Shown here in pieces: positions 9,355 through 17,253 of a DNA stretch of 64,000 bases. Both the position numbers and the translations under genes were made by a program. The first letter of the stretch is position 1; every line of letters begins with the position of its first letter. This stretch comes from Magnetococcales bacterium. GTDB lineage: Bacteria; Pseudomonadota; Magnetococcia; Magnetococcales; Magnetaquicoccaceae. The stretch covers positions 1 through 64,000 of the forward strand of contig JADGAR010000002.1 in NCBI GenBank assembly GCA_015231915.1, written 5' to 3'. Below the pieces are notes generated by a model that worked only from the letters and a program-made list of their open reading frames with translations, did not search any database and was not told the DNA's origin.

Positions 9355-12300
9355 ATGAAATCCGGAAAACCACCTGTCCGCACCACGCCCCAACGCACCG
9401 ACCAGGAACGGTCGCTGCTGCAACAAGCCCTCCAAATGCATCAAGCAGGCCAACTGCAAGAGGCCGAAACCCTCTACCGGCGTCTGCTCGAGGAACGGCC
9501 CAACCATCAGGACGGCTTGAACCTGTTGGGCTATCTGCTCTACCAGCGCGGCGAGAAGGAACAGGGGGCCGAATTCGTCCGCAAGGCGATCGCCATCGAT
9601 CCCAACCAGCCGCTGTACTACAACAATCTGGGCATCATCGTCCAGAACATGGGCCAACTCGAGGAGTCCGTCACGCTCTACGAAAAGGCCCTCGCCATCA
9701 ACCCGAACTATCACGCGGCCCACAGCAATCTCGGCACCGTGCTCCAGAACCTGGGCAGAACCGAAGAAGCCCTGGAACGCCACCGCAGGGCACTGGAACT
9801 CCAACCGGAATTCTTCGAGGCCCACTGCAATCTCGGCAACCTGCTGTGCGAACTGGGCCGAATGGAAGAAGCCATCGCCGCCTACCAAAAGGCCCTCGAC
9901 ATCCAGCCCGATTACGTCACCGCCCTGCACAACCTCGGCTACGTAATGCAAAAATTGAGCCGACTCGACGAGGCCCTGCCCCCCCTGCGCAAGGCGCTGG
10001 AAATCAAACCGGATTACCTGGAAGCCTACAACACCATGGGCAATGTCTTCCAGGAAATGGGCCGCTTCACCGATGCCCTCGCCTCCTACCAGCAGGCCCT
10101 CGACATCAATCCCAACTACCACGAGGCCATCTGCAACATGGGCAACGTCCTGTGCGACCAAGGCCGCCTGGACGAATCCATCGCCTGCCATAAACGGGCA
10201 TTGGCCATCAAACCCGATCTGCACGAATCCTATACGCATATGGCCAACGCCCTGCAACTGCAAGGCAACCTCCCCGAAGCCATCCTGAGCTACCGCAAGG
10301 CCCTGGAAATCAAACCCGGCGACGAAACCGCCCTGGAAAACCTCGGCGTCGCCTGCAACGCCATCGGCGACCTGCCCGGGGCCATCGACTGCAACCGGCG
10401 ACTGCTCGCCAAAAAGGACGACAACCCCAATATCCACGTCAACCTGATCAATCTCCTGCGGCAAAGCTGCGACTGGCAGGACATCCCCGCCCTCTTCGAC
10501 CGCATGATGACCCTGTTCGCCTCCGGAGACAAACTGGTCAACCCCTTCGTCTTCCTGACCCTGGATACCACCCCGGAACAACAAAAACGCAGCGGCGCGA
10601 TCTACATGCGGAAAAAATATCCCGTGCCCGCCTCCCTGGTCCATCTGCACCGCTACGACCCCAAGCCGCAACGCATCAAGATCGGCTACCTCTCCTGCGA
10701 CTTCCTCAACCACGCCACCTCCATCCTGATGGCGGAATTGATCGAACTCCACGACCGGGAACGGTTCGAAATCCGTATCTACTCCTACAGCGACAACGAT
10801 GGCCGCGAGATGCGCCAACGCATCAGCGCTGCCAGCGACGCCTTCATCGACATCCTCCACCTCGACCATGCCGCCGCAGCCCGCAAGATCGCCGAGGACG
10901 GCGTCCATATCCTGGTGGAACTGAAAGGCTTCACCAGGGGCGCGCGCCTGGAAATCTCCGCCCTGCGGCCCGCCCCGATCCAGGTCAACTGGCTCGGCTA
11001 TCCCGGCTCCATGGGCGCACCCCACATCGATTACATCCTCGCCGATCCCTTCATCATCCCCCATGGCGCGGAACCCGGCTACTCGGAACAGGTGGTCCGC
11101 CTCCCCCACTGCTACCAGCCCAACGACCGGGAACGGTTCTGGCCGGAACCGGGCGCACCCCGCTCGGCCTACGGCCTGCCGGAACAGGGCCTGGTCTTCT
11201 CCAACTTCAATCAGACCTACAAAATCACCCCGGAGATCTTCGCCGCCTGGATGACCGTCCTGCGCCAGGTCCCGGAGAGCTGTCTGTGGCTGCTGGAGTC
11301 CAATCCTCTGGTCGCCGCCAACCTCGCAAAAGAGATCGCCGCCCACGGCATCGCCCAGGAACGGGTCATCTTCGCGCCCAAGCTGCCGGTTTCGGAACAC
11401 CTCGCCCGTTACCACCTGGTGGACCTGGTGCTGGATACCTACCCGGTCGCCTCCCACACCACCGCCAGCGACTCCCTGTGGATGGGCTGTCCGCTCCTCA
11501 CCCTGGCCGGGGAGACCTTCGTCTCGCGGGTGGCCGGCAGCCTGCTGACCACCGTCGGACTGCCGGAACTGATCACCCGCTCCCTGGAAGAATATACCGC
11601 CCTCGCCATCGAACTGGGCAAAAATCCCCCCCGGCTGCGGGAACTGCGGGAACGTCTGGGCGCCAACCGCCTCTCCTGCCCCCTCTTCGACACCCCGCGC
11701 TTCACCCGCCACCTGGAGGCCGCCTTCGAGGGGATGTGGCAACGCCACGAGGCGGGTCTGCCGCCCCAGGGGTTCGATGTCACCCCGCTGCCCGCCGACG
11801 CGGCGATACCTGCCCCGGCGCGGCCCGCCCCCCGCGCGACACCCGCGCCAGACGCGACTGCGGAACCGAACGGAAAAATCCTGCTGAGCATCTGCATCCC
11901 CACCTTCAACCGCCAGGCCCTGCTCGCCCAGACCCTGGATCACCTGAGCTGGACCCGCGATGCACCGGGAGCCATCGAGATCATCGTCTCCGACGACGCC
12001 TCCTGCGACGCCACCCAGCGGGTCGCCAGGGAGCAAGGCGAGCGCTTTCCCCACTTTCGCCTGATCCGCCAACCCCGCACCCTGGGCGCGGTCAAGAACG
12101 GCCTGGCCGCCCTGCATCAGGCGCGGGGACGTTACTGTCTCCTCCTGTCGGACGACAACCGTCTGCTCCCTGGGCCGCTGATGGCCGAAATCGCCTTTCT
12201 GGAGCAACACCGCGACATCATCGCCTCCCACGCCCCCTGGCGCTACGTCAACGACGTGACCAGCACCGACATGGGCCTCTTCAATGCCCTGGACGAGGCG

Positions 12301-13134
12301 ATCGGCTTCCGTCGCGCGCAAGGCGCGGAATTGTTCAACTTCCTCATGCAGCGTCACATCTTTCCGGAAAAGGGGATCTACCGCACGGAACCCTACCTGC
12401 GGGTATTGATGGAGTGGCCCTCCGCCCATCACCCGTTCGTCGCCACCTTCCGCGCCCTGGAACTGGGCGCCATCCGCTTTCAGCCTGAACCATTCCTCAC
12501 GGTGGTGACCCAATCCCCCATCGCCTGCCTCAACCAGGAGAAACAGGGCATCAAGGAGTTCACCCACCAACTCGACGCCTATCGCGCCGGTCTGGAGATC
12601 GCCACCTCCCTGGCCATGAGCGAGGCCGGCATGACCGATTTCAACCCGGACAACCGCATCCAGGTGCTGGATTCGATCAACGATTTCCTGGCGCGGCGCA
12701 TCCAGGTGGCCGCCAATATCGCCCTGGCCAATCACGATTTCATTCAGGCCGGCACCCTGCTCAAACGGGTGCTGCTCTGGTCCAAGAGCGACGACATCCG
12801 CGCGCGCATCCGGCACATGGAACCGGAGGTGGTCACCGGTGCGGCCTATCAGGCGGTGCGGGAGCGGTTCGCCCTCCTCGGCCCGGCCAAGCGCTGCCTG
12901 CTGTGCGACATCTCCAACCCCGATGTGGTGCGTGACGGATTGGCCCATCTGGCCCCGGACATGCCGGTGACGGAATGCGACCTCGCCGGCGCCCTCGCCG
13001 ATCCGGAACGGGAAGCGTGCCTGATGCTCACGGAAAACGAACCGTCCCGCGCCGCCCTGCTGGCATCCGGCCTCGCCCCGGGACGGGTGATGCTGATCGC
13101 CGATCTGTTGCGCATCTTCCGGATCACCGGCTGA
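9355..13134 (+). CDS. TPR - O-GlcNAc transferase-like (SPINDLY/GT41) - GT2 glycosyltransferase fusion
   Basis: 1,259 residues. Residues about 20-360 are roughly ten TPR units (for example AEFVRKAIAIDPNQPLYYNN). Residues 430-800 match the catalytic part of the O-GlcNAc transferase/SPINDLY family: YLSCDFLNHATS carries the conserved His, FSNFNQTYKITP the conserved Lys, and LDTYPVASHTTASDSLW plus GETFVSRVAGSLL the sugar-nucleotide site. An Ala/Pro-rich linker (about 815-838) leads to a family-2 glycosyltransferase domain from about 840 (SICIPTFNRQ, VSDDASCD, LLSDDNRLL) and a C-terminal helical part. By family knowledge the TPR/GT41 part glycosylates Ser/Thr or Asn of proteins; the GT2 part could extend the glycan. 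The neighbouring Thr-rich giant protein is the natural candidate substrate (inference). The last 212 codons are duplicated at 15213. Confidence 0.92.
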   Translation: MKSGKPPVRTTPQRTDQERSLLQQALQMHQAGQLQEAETLYRRLLEERPNHQDGLNLLGYLLYQRGEKEQGAEFVRKAIAIDPNQPLYYNNLGIIVQNMGQLEESVTLYEKALAINPNYHAAHSNLGTVLQNLGRTEEALERHRRALELQPEFFEAHCNLGNLLCELGRMEEAIAAYQKALDIQPDYVTALHNLGYVMQKLSRLDEALPPLRKALEIKPDYLEAYNTMGNVFQEMGRFTDALASYQQALDINPNYHEAICNMGNVLCDQGRLDESIACHKRALAIKPDLHESYTHMANALQLQGNLPEAILSYRKALEIKPGDETALENLGVACNAIGDLPGAIDCNRRLLAKKDDNPNIHVNLINLLRQSCDWQDIPALFDRMMTLFASGDKLVNPFVFLTLDTTPEQQKRSGAIYMRKKYPVPASLVHLHRYDPKPQRIKIGYLSCDFLNHATSILMAELIELHDRERFEIRIYSYSDNDGREMRQRISAASDAFIDILHLDHAAAARKIAEDGVHILVELKGFTRGARLEISALRPAPIQVNWLGYPGSMGAPHIDYILADPFIIPHGAEPGYSEQVVRLPHCYQPNDRERFWPEPGAPRSAYGLPEQGLVFSNFNQTYKITPEIFAAWMTVLRQVPESCLWLLESNPLVAANLAKEIAAHGIAQERVIFAPKLPVSEHLARYHLVDLVLDTYPVASHTTASDSLWMGCPLLTLAGETFVSRVAGSLLTTVGLPELITRSLEEYTALAIELGKNPPRLRELRERLGANRLSCPLFDTPRFTRHLEAAFEGMWQRHEAGLPPQGFDVTPLPADAAIPAPARPAPRATPAPDATAEPNGKILLSICIPTFNRQALLAQTLDHLSWTRDAPGAIEIIVSDDASCDATQRVAREQGERFPHFRLIRQPRTLGAVKNGLAALHQARGRYCLLLSDDNRLLPGPLMAEIAFLEQHRDIIASHAPWRYVNDVTSTDMGLFNALDEAIGFRRAQGAELFNFLMQRHIFPEKGIYRTEPYLRVLMEWPSAHHPFVATFRALELGAIRFQPEPFLTVVTQSPIACLNQEKQGIKEFTHQLDAYRAGLEIATSLAMSEAGMTDFNPDNRIQVLDSINDFLARRIQVAANIALANHDFIQAGTLLKRVLLWSKSDDIRARIRHMEPEVVTGAAYQAVRERFALLGPAKRCLLCDISNPDVVRDGLAHLAPDMPVTECDLAGALADPEREACLMLTENEPSRAALLASGLAPGRVMLIADLLRIFRITG

Positions 13135-13139
13135 GACCT
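12498..13139 (+). repeat. 642-bp direct repeat, original copy
   Basis: From the cacggtggtgaccc at 12498 to gagacct at 13139 the sequence recurs at 15213-15854 (offset 2,715). The two translations are identical for all 211 shared residues and I saw no base difference. This copy is in its natural place as the 3' end of the glycosyltransferase gene. Confidence 0.9.
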
Positions 13140-13210
13140 TCCGGAGGGCACCGGACCAATAGGCATGATGATCCTCTTTCTCGAAATCGCCTGACAATTT
13201 TCTAGTGTCA

Positions 13211-13320
13211 TGGTGAGCCAAATCTGTTGAACAACGAAGGAAACCATGATGCATTCAGCACCATGATCGAACCTGGAGAATGGTCTTTTGCCCCTGAAAG
13301 ATTGAAACCACCACGGGAGC
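13211..13320 (+). repeat. About 110-bp imperfect direct repeat, copy 1
   Basis: The block from tggtgagcc to accaccacggga resembles 13629-13738 (tggtgggcc ... accaccacgtga), roughly 80% by eye. Shared stretches include aaaccatgat, attcagcaccatga and cttttgccc. Copy 1 lies just before a small antitoxin-like gene; copy 2 lies before decayed toxin-antitoxin genes. It may be a miniature mobile element or a duplicated promoter region. Confidence 0.75.
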
Positions 13321-13325
13321 CTCCC

Positions 13326-13517
13326 ATGCTGACCGTCCGAAAACAACTGGTCACCGACGAGAAACACAGACCCATCGCCGTCCAGACCAACTACGACGAC
13401 TGGTTGAGAATCGAACAGCAACTCAAAATCCAAGCCCCTTCAGACCAAGCCTCTTTGATCCAGGAAGTTGACCTGTCCTGTTATGCGGGCACTGTGAATC
13501 TGACTGAAGCACCCTGA
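13326..13517 (+). CDS. Small antitoxin-like protein
   Basis: 63 residues, beginning MLTVRKQLVTDEKHRPIAVQ, with GGAG about 7 bp before the ATG. The pattern 'short strand, VTDE...PIAVQ, then an acidic amphipathic helix (DDWLRIEQQL)' resembles small Phd/RelB-like antitoxin or antitoxin-like proteins. No toxin gene follows: the next 260 bp hold only degraded repeat sequence. It is therefore either an orphan antitoxin or the survivor of a broken pair. Confidence 0.5.
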   Translation: MLTVRKQLVTDEKHRPIAVQTNYDDWLRIEQQLKIQAPSDQASLIQEVDLSCYAGTVNLTEAP

Positions 13518-13786
13518 TTTTGTCCCTATTTTCATGAGGGAAACAGGTGTGGCGTCCCACGATTTTTGCGGGTTTCGAATTTTTTGGTCCCTATATGTCC
13601 CCAGATTTCCTCGATTTCCTGGTGCCCTGGTGGGCCGACTCCGTTGAACGGTGGAGGAAACCATGATAAATTCAGCACCATGACCGAACCCGGAGCATGG
13701 GCTTTTGCCCTTGTAAAGATTGCAACCACCACGTGAGACTTACGGCCCCCACAACAGCCGACGACGCGCCATGGCCCGGTTGCTGA
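13518..13786. repeat. Degraded intergenic stretch with repeat fragments
   Basis: Contains two degenerate relatives of the dispersed GGGGACA repeat (tttgtccctattttcatgag near 13518 and tatatgtccccagattt near 13592) and the second copy of the 110-bp repeat (13629-13738). I see no gene. Confidence 0.5.
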
Positions 13787-13894
13787 CGAATATTCCTGTG
13801 CAGCGACACCGAGATGGAATCATGGCGCACGGCCAGGAATCACCTGATCGCCAGGGCCTTGCATGAGGGAAGAGCGCCTGATGAAAAGCATTGA
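13787..13894 (+). pseudogene. MntA-like nucleotidyltransferase fragment (C-terminal remnant)
   Basis: A frame ending at 13894 reads FLCSDTEMESWRTARNHL then IARALHEGR. It aligns with the C-terminus of the intact nucleotidyltransferase at 14050 (LLYSQEEVARWRDSLNHV then VGHALREGR). An in-frame stop at 13784 and no start show that only the tail survives. As in the intact pair, its end overlaps the start of the following HEPN gene. Confidence 0.55.
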
Positions 13895-14042
13895 TCACGC
13901 CAGGGAGTTGCTGCACTTGGCACGCACGGAACATCGCGCCATGACTGGCATGCGGAATCATGAGGTGTTCTTTGACGCCATTGTCGGGTTCCTTGCCCAG
14001 CAGGCGGCAGAAAAGGGAGTCAAGGTTGCCTTGCCGATTTGA
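13881..14042 (+). pseudogene. Truncated HEPN-domain protein
   Basis: 53 residues starting MKSIDHARELLHLARTEHRA and holding the HEPN core motif FLAQQAAEKGVKV before a stop. Full HEPN proteins of this type are about 130 residues; the intact neighbour has HVQQAVEKGIKAW at the same place. It is the toxin half of a decayed MNT-HEPN pair directly upstream of the intact one. Confidence 0.6.
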
Positions 14043-14049
14043 CGAGAAT

Positions 14050-14388
14050 ATGCCCCCCATGACGATCACCGAAACCGACCTTACCGCCATGGTGCGCAGC
14101 ATCGTTGCAGCCGTGCAGCCGGAGCAGGTCATCCTGTTCGGCTCGCTGGCCCGAGGGGAGGCCAGCGAGGCGTCAGACATCGACCTTTTGATCGTAGAGC
14201 AGGAGGGATTCACGGGACGGAGCCGTTGGCGTGAGTTGCAGACCATTCGCCAGGCGATTTCCGATTTCCGCATTGCAAAGGACATCCTGCTTTACAGCCA
14301 GGAAGAAGTGGCGCGCTGGCGGGATTCGTTGAACCATGTGGTAGGCCATGCCCTGAGGGAAGGGAGATTGCTTTATGAAAGACCCTGA
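14050..14388 (+). CDS. mntA: MNT-type nucleotidyltransferase, antitoxin of HEPN-MNT pair
   Basis: 112 residues. The minimal nucleotidyltransferase signature is complete: LFGSLARGEASEASDIDLLI gives GS-x(10)-D-x-D. In the HEPN/MNT family such proteins silence the HEPN RNase by adding AMP to it. Two starts are possible (14050 and 14059); I use the first. The 3' end overlaps the HEPN gene by 14 bp, showing translational coupling. A decayed copy of the same pair lies just upstream. Confidence 0.8.
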   Translation: MPPMTITETDLTAMVRSIVAAVQPEQVILFGSLARGEASEASDIDLLIVEQEGFTGRSRWRELQTIRQAISDFRIAKDILLYSQEEVARWRDSLNHVVGHALREGRLLYERP

Positions 14389-14800
14389 TCAGGCCACCAT
14401 GCTTTTGCGCATGGCTGAAAAAGATTACCGCGCCTTGCTGGTGATGCAGGATCCAGAGGCGGTTGCCACGGAAATTTTCGGGCTGCATGTCCAGCAGGCT
14501 GTCGAAAAGGGAATCAAGGCGTGGTTATGCCTGCTTGGTGTGCCTTATCCCGGAAAACATGACCTCGATGAATTGGCCACCCTGCTTGGCAAAGCCGGGG
14601 AATCCATACCCGCTGCATTCGTCCCGCTTCTGACCTACACCGATTTTGCGGTATCCTTCCGGTACGAGGCATTTGACGATTTCGACGACGATATTGACCG
14701 GCAGGCCACAACCACCTTGGTGGCAGGGTTCTTGAAGCATGTGAACCATCTGCTGAAGGGAGCATTCCCCGTTTGTCAACGAGATCGTGTTAGCGTTTAA
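14375..14800 (+). CDS. HEPN-domain toxin of HEPN-MNT pair
   Basis: 141 residues. The helix signature HVQQAVEKGIKAW, the central KHDLDELATLL and the C-terminal FRYEAFDDFDDDID mark a HEPN-domain protein of the kind encoded with MNT nucleotidyltransferases. The canonical RNase motif R-x(4-6)-H is not obvious, so catalysis is uncertain. It overlaps the MNT gene, which is the usual arrangement. It probably acts as a regulated RNase toxin, by family knowledge only. Confidence 0.75.
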   Translation: MKDPDQATMLLRMAEKDYRALLVMQDPEAVATEIFGLHVQQAVEKGIKAWLCLLGVPYPGKHDLDELATLLGKAGESIPAAFVPLLTYTDFAVSFRYEAFDDFDDDIDRQATTTLVAGFLKHVNHLLKGAFPVCQRDRVSV

Positions 14801-14875
14801 ACGTGCATTTCTGATTATTTTTTTTCTGAACATCTCCGTGCAATCCCGCTATATCAAGCTGGGAGGAGGTGTCAA

Positions 14876-15067
14876 ATGACCATATTGACGAGCAGAACAT
14901 TCAGTGGGCGCAGGTTCAGTTATCGAACAGCCGATAGGGGGCAAAGGCATCAAATCATTCTCGAACACAAAAATTTCCTTGCCCTCCGGGAGGGGTCCAT
15001 ATATGTCCCCAGTTTAATTTATAGCCATAAGGGAAATAGGTATAGTGTCCCCAGATTTCAAGTGTAA
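14876..15067 (+). pseudogene. Phd/YefM-like antitoxin remnant
   Basis: A very strong ribosome site (GGGAGGAGG, 7 bp from the ATG) starts MTILTSRTFS, similar to the MTxLTSREFN start of Phd/YefM antitoxins. Later ADRGQRHQIILEHKNFLAL recalls the ITDRG...VLL..xxYxxL segment, with the middle apparently deleted. The frame then runs into copies of the dispersed repeat and ends inside them. A PIN toxin C-terminus survives at 16290, so this may be the 5' end of a split Phd-VapC locus. Confidence 0.35.
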
Positions 15068-15211
15068 GGGAAATAGGTATAGTGTCCCCAGATTTCAAGC
15101 AAGTGTCCCCAGATTTCAAGCACAAGTGTAAGGGAAATAGGTATAGTGTCCCCAGATTTCAATGCACAAGCACAAGTGTAAGGGAAATAGGTATAGTGTC
15201 CCCAGATTTCA
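15028..15211 (+). repeat. Array of four dispersed-repeat copies (GGTATAGTGTCCCC type)
   Basis: Copies of taagggaaataggtatag followed by tgtccccagatttc start at 15028, 15065, 15129 and 15179, with a partial copy at 15100. Short spacers such as aagcacaagtg recur between them. The last copy abuts the 642-bp duplicated glycosyltransferase fragment with no spacer. Variants with tgtcaccggattt occur at 17019-17253, inverted ones at 17982-18142. I suspect a REP-like family moved by a transposase in trans; no such transposase is in the window. Confidence 0.8.
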
Positions 15212-15212
15212 C

Positions 15213-15854
15213 CACGGTGGTGACCCAATCCCCCATCGCCTGCCTCAACCAGGAGAAACAGGGCATCAAGGAGTTCACCCACCAACTCGACGCCTATCGC
15301 GCCGGTCTGGAGATCGCCACCTCCCTGGCCATGAGCGAGGCCGGCATGACCGATTTCAACCCGGACAACCGCATCCAGGTGCTGGATTCGATCAACGATT
15401 TCCTGGCGCGGCGCATCCAGGTGGCCGCCAATATCGCCCTGGCCAATCACGATTTCATTCAGGCCGGCACCCTGCTCAAACGGGTGCTGCTCTGGTCCAA
15501 GAGCGACGACATCCGCGCGCGCATCCGGCACATGGAACCGGAGGTGGTCACCGGTGCGGCCTATCAGGCGGTGCGGGAGCGGTTCGCCCTCCTCGGCCCG
15601 GCCAAGCGCTGCCTGCTGTGCGACATCTCCAACCCCGATGTGGTGCGTGACGGATTGGCCCATCTGGCCCCGGACATGCCGGTGACGGAATGCGACCTCG
15701 CCGGCGCCCTCGCCGATCCGGAACGGGAAGCGTGCCTGATGCTCACGGAAAACGAACCGTCCCGCGCCGCCCTGCTGGCATCCGGCCTCGCCCCGGGACG
15801 GGTGATGCTGATCGCCGATCTGTTGCGCATCTTCCGGATCACCGGCTGAGACCT
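15213..15854 (+). pseudogene. Duplicated 3' fragment of the TPR-GT41-GT2 gene
   Basis: Same 642 bp as 12498-13139, including the stop codon and eight bases beyond it. It lacks a start of its own; the frame is entered only through the upstream repeat array, so it is a non-functional fragment. Its left junction is fused to a dispersed-repeat copy and its right junction to sequence leading into an IS66 remnant. The absence of visible differences points to a recent copy, gene conversion, or an assembly join. Confidence 0.9.
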
Positions 15855-15859
15855 GCCAC

Positions 15860-16258
15860 TTGCCATTGGCCTGGAATGGAGGAGACTTGGCTGCGGATGC
15901 GAACAACTTCGTCCACGTTGACCGGGCAGGCTCTGTGGCCTGCATGCGTGGCCAACGGGGTCGTCTGATCCGTTATCTCGATGGCCGGTTGGAGATCGAC
16001 GACAATGGCGCGGAAAACGCCATCCGACCCTTCGTGGTTGGATGCAAGAACTGGCTGTTTTCAGAACACCGTGCGCGAAAAGCCAAGGTATCCGCCAGCC
16101 TCTACGGCCTGCTTGAGACGGCCAACACCAACGATCTGGCACCTTTCACCTATCTCAGACATCTCTTCGAGCGTATCCCTGCTGCCCGGATACTGGAGGA
16201 GTTCGATGCGCTCCTGCCGTGGAATCGTGTCCCTCGATTGGCGCAAAAATCGGTATAG
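15860..16258 (+). pseudogene. IS66-family transposase C-terminal remnant
   Basis: From about 15947 the frame reads [20 protein letters not shown], then [33 protein letters not shown] and ends EFDALLPWN. This is the C-terminal end of IS66 TnpC transposases (typically about 500 residues), with the catalytic Glu region and the LLPW ending. Everything upstream is missing, and no IS66 ends or accessory genes are seen. It ends in a dispersed-repeat copy. Confidence 0.8.
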
Positions 16259-16272
16259 TGTCCCTCGATTGG
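16226..16272 (+). repeat. Dispersed-repeat copies, divergent
   Basis: Two short related units, cgtgtccctcgattgg at 16226 and cggtatagtgtccctcgatt at 16251, sit between the IS66 remnant and the PIN fragment. They keep the ggtatagtgtcc core of the array at 15028. Confidence 0.6.
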
Positions 16273-16289
16273 TGTACCCCTCACTTGGC

Positions 16290-16544
16290 CAGCCAGAAGA
16301 ATCAGCCATTCGCGCGTTGCTCCGCGATGTCAATGTCATTGATATGATCCATGACATCAATGAGCAAGCTATTAGTTTACGCCGACATCAAAGATTGAAA
16401 TTGCCGGATACCATGATCGCGACCACTTCGTTATCGCTGGACGGAGTCTTGCTGACCAACGATCAGAGAATGACGCGGGTTCCGGGATTACACGGCCAAT
16501 CCGTACCTCTCAAGCGGACCAGTGAGAATATACACTTTATTTAA
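16290..16544 (+). pseudogene. VapC-like PIN-domain toxin, C-terminal fragment
   Basis: The frame encodes about 82 residues: EESAIRALLRDVNVIDMIHD, then RRHQRLKLPDTMIATTSLSL, LLTNDQRM and RVPGLHGQSVPL. This is the C-terminal half of a VapC PIN domain, including the LPD acidic residue and the conserved N/D-x-x-x-F-like loop. The N-terminal half with the first catalytic Asp is missing, replaced by repeat sequence. It may belong with the Phd-like remnant at 14876. Confidence 0.7.
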
Positions 16545-16564
16545 TGTTAAAAACATGATTTTAA

Positions 16565-16852
16565 TCAATCATTATGACGGGCAACAATAGAGATATGGGT
16601 TTCTATGGGAGCATCAACGGGAACGCTCTCCAGATAGAGGGTATCCCAACCGAAATCCTGATCATGGGGCCAAGTCACATAGCCTGACACGGCCCGCACA
16701 CGGCGAAAGTAGGTGGGATCGCGCAGTTCCCTAAAAATGCCTTTATCCAAATAGGGCAAAACGTCGAAACGCCTACGCTCCCCGTTGGCAAAGGCCAATA
16801 CCAGTGATGGAGTATCCTCCGGTTCCACGGCAACGACCTTCGGATTGCTCAT
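16565..16852 (-). CDS. DUF2442 domain protein
   Basis: 95 residues with the family's typical layout: FANGERRRFDVLPYLDKG, IFRELRDPTYFRRVR, then WPHDQDFGWDTLYLES. DUF2442 genes often sit beside a DUF4160 gene and have been linked to toxin-antitoxin-like pairs; the function is unproven. Here the partner's C-terminus is just upstream (16860-16961), with only eight bases between that stop and this ATG, so the two were once an operon. The gene itself looks complete. Confidence 0.85.
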   Translation of the reverse strand: MSNPKVVAVEPEDTPSLVLAFANGERRRFDVLPYLDKGIFRELRDPTYFRRVRAVSGYVTWPHDQDFGWDTLYLESVPVDAPIETHISIVARHND

Positions 16853-16859
16853 GCTCGCC

Positions 16860-16961
16860 TCACTTCAGTGGGTCAATGGGAAACACTTGGTTGCCTTCCA
16901 TCGCCAACGTCCAATCGGACATCAATTCGTCACGATTCCTAATCAGTAAATATATGGACAC
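16860..16961 (-). pseudogene. DUF4160-like gene, C-terminal remnant
   Basis: The minus frame ending at the TGA at 16860-16862 reads LLIRNRDELMSDWTLAMEGN then QVFPIDPLK. This resembles the C-terminal segment (NRDEL..DW....G.....I.PL) of DUF4160 proteins, the usual partner of DUF2442. The rest of the gene is replaced by AT-rich sequence and dispersed repeats. Confidence 0.5.
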
Positions 16962-16994
16962 AAACAAATTTAACTTATGGCTATAAATTTAATC

Positions 16995-17253
16995 GGCATG
17001 GTGTCCCCCTATTTTCTGATAAGGGAAATAGGTATGGTGTCACCGGATTTACGTGTCACCGGATTTACGGGCGTGATAAGGGAAATAGGTATGGTGTCAC
17101 CGGATTTACGGGCGAGGTATGGTGTCACCGGATTTACGGGCGATTCTAGCCATGAGATCATCATATCAGATTATGGCCATAAGGGAAATAGGTATGGTGT
17201 CACCAGATTTTTGCTGGCTATAAGGGAAATAGGTATGGTGTCACCAGATTTTT
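16995..17253 (+). repeat. Dispersed-repeat array, GGTATGGTGTCACC variant
   Basis: A divergent unit (catggtgtccccctatttt) at 16998 is followed by full copies of ataagggaaataggtatgg-tgtcacc starting near 17019, 17075, 17180 and 17220. Partial copies lie at 17053 and 17115, with a gggcg spacer. The array overlaps the 3' end of the low-GC gene at 17218. Inverted copies on the other side of that gene (17982-18142) make an inverted-repeat bracket. Confidence 0.8.

Noticed and set aside
13191-13210. TGACA-N9-TGTCA half-palindrome as an operator before the antitoxin-like gene
   Set aside because: Arms of only five bases in a region of degraded repeats are too weak to claim.
9271-13254. 1,327-codon minus-strand frame opposite the TPR glycosyltransferase
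   Set aside because: The plus strand encodes a fully recognisable multi-domain protein; the opposite frame is Gly/Gln/Val-rich and low-complexity, as expected from GC-rich codon bias.
15058-15945. Minus-strand 295-codon frame through the duplicate
   Set aside because: It is the antisense of the copied glycosyltransferase fragment and repeat array.
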